In this document: piece by piece, positions 1 to 7,300 of the stretch
How positions within the stretch are numbered: position 1 is the first letter of the stretch
How the letters are laid out: each line of letters opens with the position of its first letter
Assembly (NCBI GenBank): GCA_947442905.1
Contig: CANEWV010000025.1
Span: 1-11,027, forward strand
Length of the DNA stretch: 11,027 bases
Reading direction: 5' to 3'
Source of the DNA: Chitinophagaceae bacterium
GTDB taxonomy: Bacteria; Bacteroidota; Bacteroidia; Chitinophagales; Chitinophagaceae
Position numbers and translations under genes: made by a program
The notes under the pieces: generated by a model
Seen by the model: only the letters and a program-made list of their open reading frames with translations
Database searches by the model: none
What the model was told of the DNA's origin: nothing

Positions 1-636
1 TAAAACGGTTTCGGCAGATGCAGGTTTTAAAGAACCACCCGCTTTCATGTGTAAATAATGTCTACCGCTACCATCGCTTTTTAAAATACTATCTTTAATG
101 CCAATGCTTTCGTCTTCTGTCGCTTCTAATAAAACAGCGCCAGCGCCATCTCCAAAAATGATACAAGTAGCTCTGTCGGTGTAGTCTACAATAGCACTCA
201 TTTTATCTACACCCACCACAATTACTTTTTTGAAACGACCACTCTCTATGTACATCGCCCCAGTAGTAAGTGCAAATAAAAATCCACTACATGCAGCGCT
301 CATATCATAACCCCAGGCATTTGTGGCACCAATTTTATCACAAATAATATTTGCGGTGGCCGGAAATACCATGTCGGGAGTTACTGTTGCGCAAATAAGA
401 CAGTCAATTTCGGTAGGGTCTATATTCTTTTTTCTTAATATCTCCTGAACGGCAGGAACAGCCATATCGGAACTGCCTTTGCCTTCTCCTTTGAGGATTC
501 TACGCTCTTCGATCCCAGTTCTGGATCTGATCCATTCGTCATTGGTTTCCACCATTTTTTCGAGGTCAAAATTGGTTAATTTGTCTTCTGGAACGTAGCC
601 CCCTACGGCAGTAATTGTTGCTCTTCTGTTCTGCAT
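1..636 (-). CDS. fabH: 3-oxoacyl-ACP synthase III (KAS III), 5' part only, cut by the window's left edge
   Basis: FabH condenses acetyl-CoA (or a branched acyl-CoA) with malonyl-ACP, the first elongation step of type II fatty-acid synthesis in the cytoplasm. Reading the minus strand from ATG at 636-634 gives 212 codons with no stop before the edge, about two thirds of the usual ~330 residues. The N-terminal thiolase-fold half is visible. It has the family segment NDEWIRSRTGIEERR at residues 32-46, the nucleophile Cys116 in DMSAACSGF, and the conserved DYTDRATCIIFGDGAGA at 151-167. The catalytic His and Asn of the Cys-His-Asn triad should lie in the missing C-terminal part. The start is chosen because MQNRRATITAVGGYVP matches the family's normal N-terminus. 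No Shine-Dalgarno sequence precedes it, which is normal in Bacteroidota. The gene is transcribed divergently from ruvA. The family call is secure; substrate preference (acetyl versus branched primer) cannot be read. Confidence 0.96.
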   Translation of the reverse strand, partial: MQNRRATITAVGGYVPEDKLTNFDLEKMVETNDEWIRSRTGIEERRILKGEGKGSSDMAVPAVQEILRKKNIDPTEIDCLICATVTPDMVFPATANIICDKIGATNAWGYDMSAACSGFLFALTTGAMYIESGRFKKVIVVGVDKMSAIVDYTDRATCIIFGDGAGAVLLEATEDESIGIKDSILKSDGSGRHYLHMKAGGSLKPASAETVL

Positions 637-722
637 ATTGGATTTTCTTAAAATCTGCTAATTTTTAGCGTAAAGATAGGCCCAATTGTATCGTTTTTTA
701 CGCCTATTTTTACAGTTCTATT
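637..722. promoter_or_regulatory. Divergent fabH/ruvA intergenic region with candidate Bacteroidota-type promoter boxes
   Basis: This 86-base AT-rich gap must hold the starts of both divergent genes. Bacteroidota promoters use a -7 box TAnnTTTG and a -33 box TTTG. On the plus strand, TATTTTTA at 705-712 resembles the -7 box, with TTG at 686-688 sixteen bases upstream; transcription from it would give ruvA a leader of only a few bases. On the minus strand, TATCTTTA (complement of 671-678) resembles a -7 box for fabH and would give a leader of roughly 28 bases, but no good -33 box accompanies it. Both boxes end in A where the consensus has G, so they are candidates only. No operator-like palindrome or riboswitch-like structure was noticed. 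Confidence 0.3.
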
Positions 723-1307
723 ATGATCGCATTTGTAAGAGGAAAATACGCAATTAAGACACCCGCAAGAGTGGTTGTAGACGTTAATGGGGTAGGTTAT
801 GACCTTCAAATTAGCTTAAACACCTATAGTGCCATTGGAGATGCTGCCGAGGGTCAATTGTATACCTATTTGCATATCACAGAAAATGCGCAAACCTTGT
901 TTGGTTTTGCCGATGGTGCCGAAAAAGAACTCTTTTTGCAGCTAATCAGCGTTTCTGGGGTAGGTGCTTCTACCGCTCGTATGATGCTATCAGGCCTTCG
1001 CCCCGATGAAATTACCAGGGCCATTGTACAGGGTAATACCAAGCAATTGGAGGCTATTAAGGGCATTGGTAAGAAGTCCGCAGAGCGTTTGGTGCTCGAA
1101 TTAAGGGATAAATTAGGAAAACAGCATCAAGACGCTCCTTTTGGAGGGGGTTTTGTATCTTCGCCAGATAGCGATGCGGTTCAGGCTTTAGTGGCCCTAG
1201 GGATTGGAAAACCACTTGCAGATCAGGCCGTTAAAAAAACAATGGTAGCATTGGGTGCCGACGCACCACTTGAAGATGTTATTAAAACTGCTTTAAAAAA
1301 CCTATAG
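723..1307 (+). CDS. ruvA: Holliday junction branch migration complex subunit RuvA
   Basis: RuvA binds four-way DNA junctions as a tetramer and loads the RuvB motor for branch migration during recombinational repair. The 194 residues are close to the usual length (E. coli 203). Domain I, an OB fold, spans about 1-63 and includes VVVDVNGVGYDLQIS. Domain II carries two helix-hairpin-helix motifs: SVSGVGASTARMMLSGL at 76-92 and IKGIGKKSAERLVLEL at 112-127. A linker at about 133-148 leads to domain III, which contacts RuvB, at about 149-194. The acidic-pin position, which is Glu-Asp in E. coli, reads Glu54-Asn55 here. The ATG at 723 gives the canonical N-terminus MIAFVRGKYA. The stop is TAG. sprA follows after 38 bases on the same strand with no terminator visible, so co-transcription is plausible. 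ruvB and ruvC are not in the window. The identification is secure. Confidence 0.97.
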   Translation: MIAFVRGKYAIKTPARVVVDVNGVGYDLQISLNTYSAIGDAAEGQLYTYLHITENAQTLFGFADGAEKELFLQLISVSGVGASTARMMLSGLRPDEITRAIVQGNTKQLEAIKGIGKKSAERLVLELRDKLGKQHQDAPFGGGFVSSPDSDAVQALVALGIGKPLADQAVKKTMVALGADAPLEDVIKTALKNL

Positions 1308-1345
1308 ACTATCGATCAAAACGCTACTTTATTAATCTTACTTTT

Positions 1346-4300
1346 TTGAGTCGGTATCGTCAATATTTATTTGGCTATTTTTTGTTGTTCAATTTACTGT
1401 TCTGCTCGGTTCAGTATTTGCATGCGCAAACAAAAACGGGTCTTCGTTATCCTATCAAGGATCGAAGGGCTGCCGCAATTGTAGCACCTAGTAAAAATCC
1501 ATACGATATCAGGGATACCACACTTATCAAAAAGTCGGTGGTTTTTGATCCAATAACCAGGCAGTATAAAGTAGTTGAAACCATCAACGGAAAATTATAC
1601 CGTACCCCAAGTTATATCGATTTTGATACCTATGTGAAACTGCAAGCAAAAGAAGATGAAAAGGAATATTTTAAAAAGCGGGCAGATGCTTTAACGGCGC
1701 TCAATAAAAAAGTAGCGCGCCCGCCCATGCAGGTCTACGATAAATTGTTTGATCGAATTTTTGGCGTAAGTGATATGTTAGGTAGCGCAGGTGGACAAGT
1801 AAAACAACTTGCGGATCAAGCCAAACAAATAGGGGATCAAGTCAAACAAATAGGGGATCAGCTTGGCAACCTAAAGGATCAATTAAAAAATACGGCAGAA
1901 GGGCTTGCTACCAATAAATTAAATGTTGACATTAAGCCAACCGGCGATGTAACTATCATGGCTGGCTATCAGGGTCAAAATATTAAAAACCCAACACTTC
2001 CTGAAAGGGCTAGAAAAAATGGCGGCTTTGATTTTGACATGAACACCAATTTAAGTGTGAATGCAAATATTGGAGACAAATTAAAATTCCCCATTAACTA
2101 TAATACCCTTGCTAATTTAAATTTTGACAATCAGATTAAGCTCGATTATAAGGGCATGGATGATGAGCTTTTAAAAAGTATTGAAGCTGGAAATATTTCA
2201 TTTCAATCGAGAGGTACTTTAATTCCGTCGGCTCAAAATTTATTTGGTGTTAAAACGCAGTTGCAATTTGGAAAATTATTTGTTACTGCGGCGCTCGCTA
2301 ACCAACGATCTACCAGACAGTCAGTTGCTCTACAAGGTGGCGCATCTATGTTAACTTTTGAAAAAAAATTAGATGACTACGAAGAAAACAGACACTTTTT
2401 ATTAGGCCAATATTTCAAAAATAATTTTAACAAGGCCATGAAAAATTTACCTGTCGTAAATACACAGGTACAAATTCAGCGCATCGAAGTTTGGGTTACC
2501 AACCGCACGGGCGCTACTACCGAAGCTAGGGATATTGTTGGTCTTATGGACTTAGGCGAGCCTAAGCCATATAATACTGGGGCAATAGCAGCAACAGCGG
2601 GTGGTGCACTTCCATTTAATGGCGCCAATAATTTATACACTGGACTTATAAGCAATCCAAGTAGCAGAAATCCTGCGGTTATTAATAGTTTACTATTGTC
2701 TAAAGGACTTAGACCCGTTGATGATTATGAAAAAACATTTGCGCGTAAATTAAATACCACCGAGTTTAGCTTTAATCCTCAAATTGGATTTTTATCCATC
2801 AATACGCAGTTGCAAGCAGATGAAGTGCTCGCCGTAGCATATCAGTATACCTACAATGGTCGTGTGTATCAAGTAGGTGAGTTTTCGCAAGACGTAGCAC
2901 TTGATTCTAGCAAGGGTGTGCAAAAAGTTTTGTTTTTAAAATTATTAAAAGCAACTTCTCAACGAATCGAACTTCCCATTTGGGATTGGATGATGAAAAA
3001 CGTTTACTCACTTGATGTTTTTGGAGGCATTCAGCGGGAAGATTTTAAACTCAATATTTTATACGAAGAACCTAGCGGCGGACTTAAAAGATATTTACCA
3101 GAAACCTCCAAAGCTGCCGAAGGATTTCCTTTACTTAAAATTTTAAATCTAGATAGGCTCAATAACCGAAACGATCCGCAGCCAGATGGTGTATTTGATT
3201 TTGTGGATGGATTTACGGTGCTGCAGCAAACGGGTAAAATTATATTTCCGGTACTAGAACCATTTGGGAATGACCTTGACACCCTTGCTTTTACGGGTAT
3301 GCCTACGGCGGTCAAGCAAAAATATATTTATTATCAACTCTACGATTCAATTAAAGCGATTGCACAAACCTATGCAAACCTAAACCGCTTTGTAATGCAA
3401 GGGCAAGTAAAAAGTGGTGGCGGCGGGTCCGAAATTCAGCTCAATACTTTTAATATTCCACCAGGTTCGGTGCGCGTTACAGCGGGTGGCCAGCAATTAA
3501 GGGAAGGTCTCGATTATAGTGTCGATTATAATTTAGGAAGCATTAAAATATTAAACGCTGCCATATTAAGTTCCAATGTTCCAGTAAGTGTTTCTTTTGA
3601 AAACAATACAGGCTTTGGTATGCAAACAAGAGGCTTTAGTGGACTTCGTTTAGATTATATCGCCAATAAAAAATTCAGTGTAAGTGCAACATCGGTTAAA
3701 TTAGGAGAGCGTCCATTTTTTACTAAAATGAATTATGGTGATGATCCTATTCGTAACACGATGTACGGATTAGATTTTAGTTATAAATCGGAACTACCTT
3801 CTGTAACAAGGCTTTTAAATAGACTTCCTTTTTATGCCACCAAAGCCAAGTCTAGCATTAATGCATATGGGGAAGGCGCGTTTTTAAAGCCAGGGCATCC
3901 ACCGCAAATTGGTTCTGGAGGACAAGGGCTTATTTTTATTGATGACTTTGAAGGTACAAGAACCAATATTGATTTAAGGTTCCCGTTTGTAGCTTGGACA
4001 CTTGCTTCTACGCCTCAAGGCAATCCTAAATTTCCAGAAGCAGGATTAACAGATTCTATCGATTATAATTATAACCGTGCCAAATTAGCTTGGTATAATA
4101 TTGAACCTAATTTACAAGACAAAAACAGCAGTAACAATCCACTTAGGCGAAATGTAGCGGAGCTCAGTGACCCAAGGGTACGTCAAGTATTTACCAATGA
4201 ATTATTTCCGCAGCGTACTACCAATATTACCGATGTTCAAACAGCAACATTAGACCTTGCCTATTATCCCAAAGAAAAAGGGCCTTATAATTATGAAACA

Positions 4301-7300
4301 AGATCAGCGCAGTTAGGAGCCGATGGTAAATTTAAAACGCCAGCTGCAAAGTGGGGCGGCATTATGCGAGCCATTGATCAAACAGATTTTGAAACGGGTA
4401 ATATCGAATATTTTGAAATTTGGATGCAAGATCCTTTTATCACGAGTCCTAATAGTAGAGGTGGAAAAATATTACTCAACCTTGGTAATATTAGTGAAGA
4501 CATTTTAAAAGATGGAAAACGTTTTTATGAAAATGGTATGAACACGCCTAAAGTGCCTGCTCAAGTTGATAGCAGTAACACTTGGGGTAAAACGCCCGTG
4601 AATCCAATTCAAATTACGCAGGCGTTTAGTAATGATCCTGACGACAGGCCTTACCAAGATGTGGGTTTTGATGGACTTGATGACAATGCAGAAAAAGTTA
4701 AAAAGAATTATATTTTACAAAAGTTGGCCAATAATTTTGGTGCATCCTCTTTGGTGTATCAAAAAGCACTTGTTGATCCTGCCGGTGATAATTATAAGTG
4801 GTACCGCGATAATAGTTTTGACGCGGCTGGTACGGGCATATTAGGTAGGTATAAAAACCATAACAATCCACAGGGTAATTCGCCCATTGCATCTGCTAGT
4901 GTATTTACACCTGCTGCTACACTCTATCCAGACAATGAAGATTTAAATAGAGACAATACCCTCAATGAAACAGAAGCGTATTACGAGTACGAAGTGTCTT
5001 TAAAGCCTGGCATGGCTGTTGGGGTTACACCATATATTACTGATAAAAGAACGCTATCTGTAAATGCAGCGGATGGAACTGTAAAAACAGAAAATTGGTT
5101 TTTGTTTCGTATTCCAATTAGAGGGTATACCAGAAAAGTGGGTAATATGTCCGATTTTAAATCGATACGTTTTGCACGTTTATACCTTACTGATTTTGAA
5201 GATTCTGTAGTAGTGCGTATGGCAAGAATGGATTTGGTACGCAACCAGTGGCGCCAGTTTAATTTTAAATTAGATACGACGGGTTCATATCAACCCATAC
5301 CAGTAAATAGTGGAGTTACTTTTAATACACTCGCTGTTAATCTGGAAGAAAACAGTAGTCGTCAACCAGTTAATTATTTAATGCCTCCGGGTGTTGAGCG
5401 TGTTCAGTTACTGAGTAACAACGGCGTAAACCTGCAACAAAATGAGCAGGCCATGAGTATGCAAATTAGAGACTTAACTTCTGGTGATTCGCGCGCTGTA
5501 TTTAAAACGGTTCCTTTTGACTTCAGGCAATTTGGTAGACTCTCCATGTATTTACATGCAGAGTCGGTTCCTGGATTAAGGCCTGTTTTAGACGATGAGT
5601 TATATGCAGTAGTAAGGCTTGGTCAAGACTTTTTGAATAACTATTACGAAATTAAAATTCCATTAAAAGTAACGAGACCAGGTAATTATCCAAAAGGTCA
5701 GGAAGATAAAATATGGCCAGCACTTAACAATCTTGATTTGTCTTTGCGTTCTTTAATTGATTTGAAACAACGAAGAAATAGTAAAGGATTATCTGTTACC
5801 AATATTTATAGAGAAACGCTTGGCAATAAAATAGTTTCGGTACAAGGAAATCCAAATTTGGGTGAAGTGCGTGGAATATTAATTGGCGTTGAAAATAAAT
5901 ATTTGCCGGATGGTCCTATCATTAGCGCCGAAGTATGGGCCAACGAATTAAGGTTATCCGAAATGGATGAGCAAGGCGGATGGTCTGCACTTGGTAGGGT
6001 AGATATGATATTAGCTGATTTAGGTACCTTATCTGTTTCTGCAAATACACACTCAGTAGGATTTGGAACGATAGAGCAGCGTGTAAATGAAAGGGCTAAA
6101 GAAAACATGACACAATTTGATGTTGCGGCCAATATCGAAGCAGGCAAACTACTTCCTAAAAAGGCGAATGTATCACTACCGGTATATGCAAGTATTAATA
6201 GAACAGTTTTTACGCCAGCATTTGATCCTTACGATAAAGACATTCGTTTTAAAGAACAATTAAATGGTGCGGCTATAGATAAGAGAGATTCTATGAAGCA
6301 AGCGGCCATGGATCAGACAACTATTAAAACCATCAATTTTACCAATGTAAAAGTGTTACCAAGTGAAAAAACAACACTGATTAGTCTTAGTAATTTTGAT
6401 TTAAATTATTCCTACACACAAACGGCGCAAAGTAGCCCTATTGTTGACGAAAATAAAGTAACCAAACAAAGAGGTGGGCTTGGATATACCTATAATGCAC
6501 AGCCTTCATTTAAGTATCCATTTAAAAAAGTTATTAAAACCAATACGCCTTGGTTGTCGCTCATAAAAGATTTTAACCTCAACTTAAAACCAAGTCTACT
6601 TAGTTTTAGAGCGGATGTGCAGCGTCAGTTTGGACAATTCATTCCTCGCATCGTAAATACGCGTGATAGCAAGGTTGAAAGAGTGGATACTACTTACGAC
6701 AAGTATTTTACGTTTGATCGTTTTTATAATTTACGTTGGGATTTATCAAATTCGGTCAATCTTGATTTTTCTGCAACCAATAATGCGCGCATTGATGAGC
6801 CTTTTGGTAGAATAGATACGCGCGCCAAAAAAGATAGTGTTCAGCAAAACTTTTTAAAAGGAGGTAGAAATACCTTGTATCAACAAAAAGCTGCTATATC
6901 TTATACTGTTCCACTTAATAAATTTCCACTCACAGATTGGATTACAGCAAGGTATACCTATGCTACCACTTACAACTGGATTGGGGCAAGTAGGCTTGCT
7001 TACGAGCTTGGTAATACCATCGAAAATTCGCAAGAAAATAACATCAGTGTGCCATTTAATTTTGCGAGTCTGTATGCGAAATCTAAATTTTTACGCGCAC
7101 TCGATAATATACCGCCGCCAAAAGTAAAAGGCAATACCATTTCGAGTAAAGCAACGCCAGAACAATTATTAGGAACTGTAAGACTTAGTAAAAAAGAAAC
7201 ACTACAAGGTTTGGTGGGTGATAAACGAAAAGTAGCTTTAAAAAAGTGGAAGACTTTAAAAAAGGACCAGCGTATTGCTGCTAAAATGCTAAGGGCAAAC

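Noticed and set aside
1391..1411. Possible lipoprotein signal (LLFC) at the N-terminus of SprA
   Set aside because: The residue before Cys20 is Phe, whereas a lipobox needs Gly, Ala or Ser. A standard signal peptidase I site (LHA before Gln28) fits better.
3406..3432. Gly-rich run (SGGGGS) in SprA as a fusion linker or assembly artefact
   Set aside because: It lies inside an uninterrupted frame between recognisable SprA blocks and leads straight into the family motif FNIPPGSVRV. It is most likely a natural flexible loop.
5806..6147. 113-codon open frame on the minus strand inside sprA
   Set aside because: It lies antisense to conserved SprA coding sequence and its translation resembles no family I know. 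It is a shadow of the long plus-strand gene.
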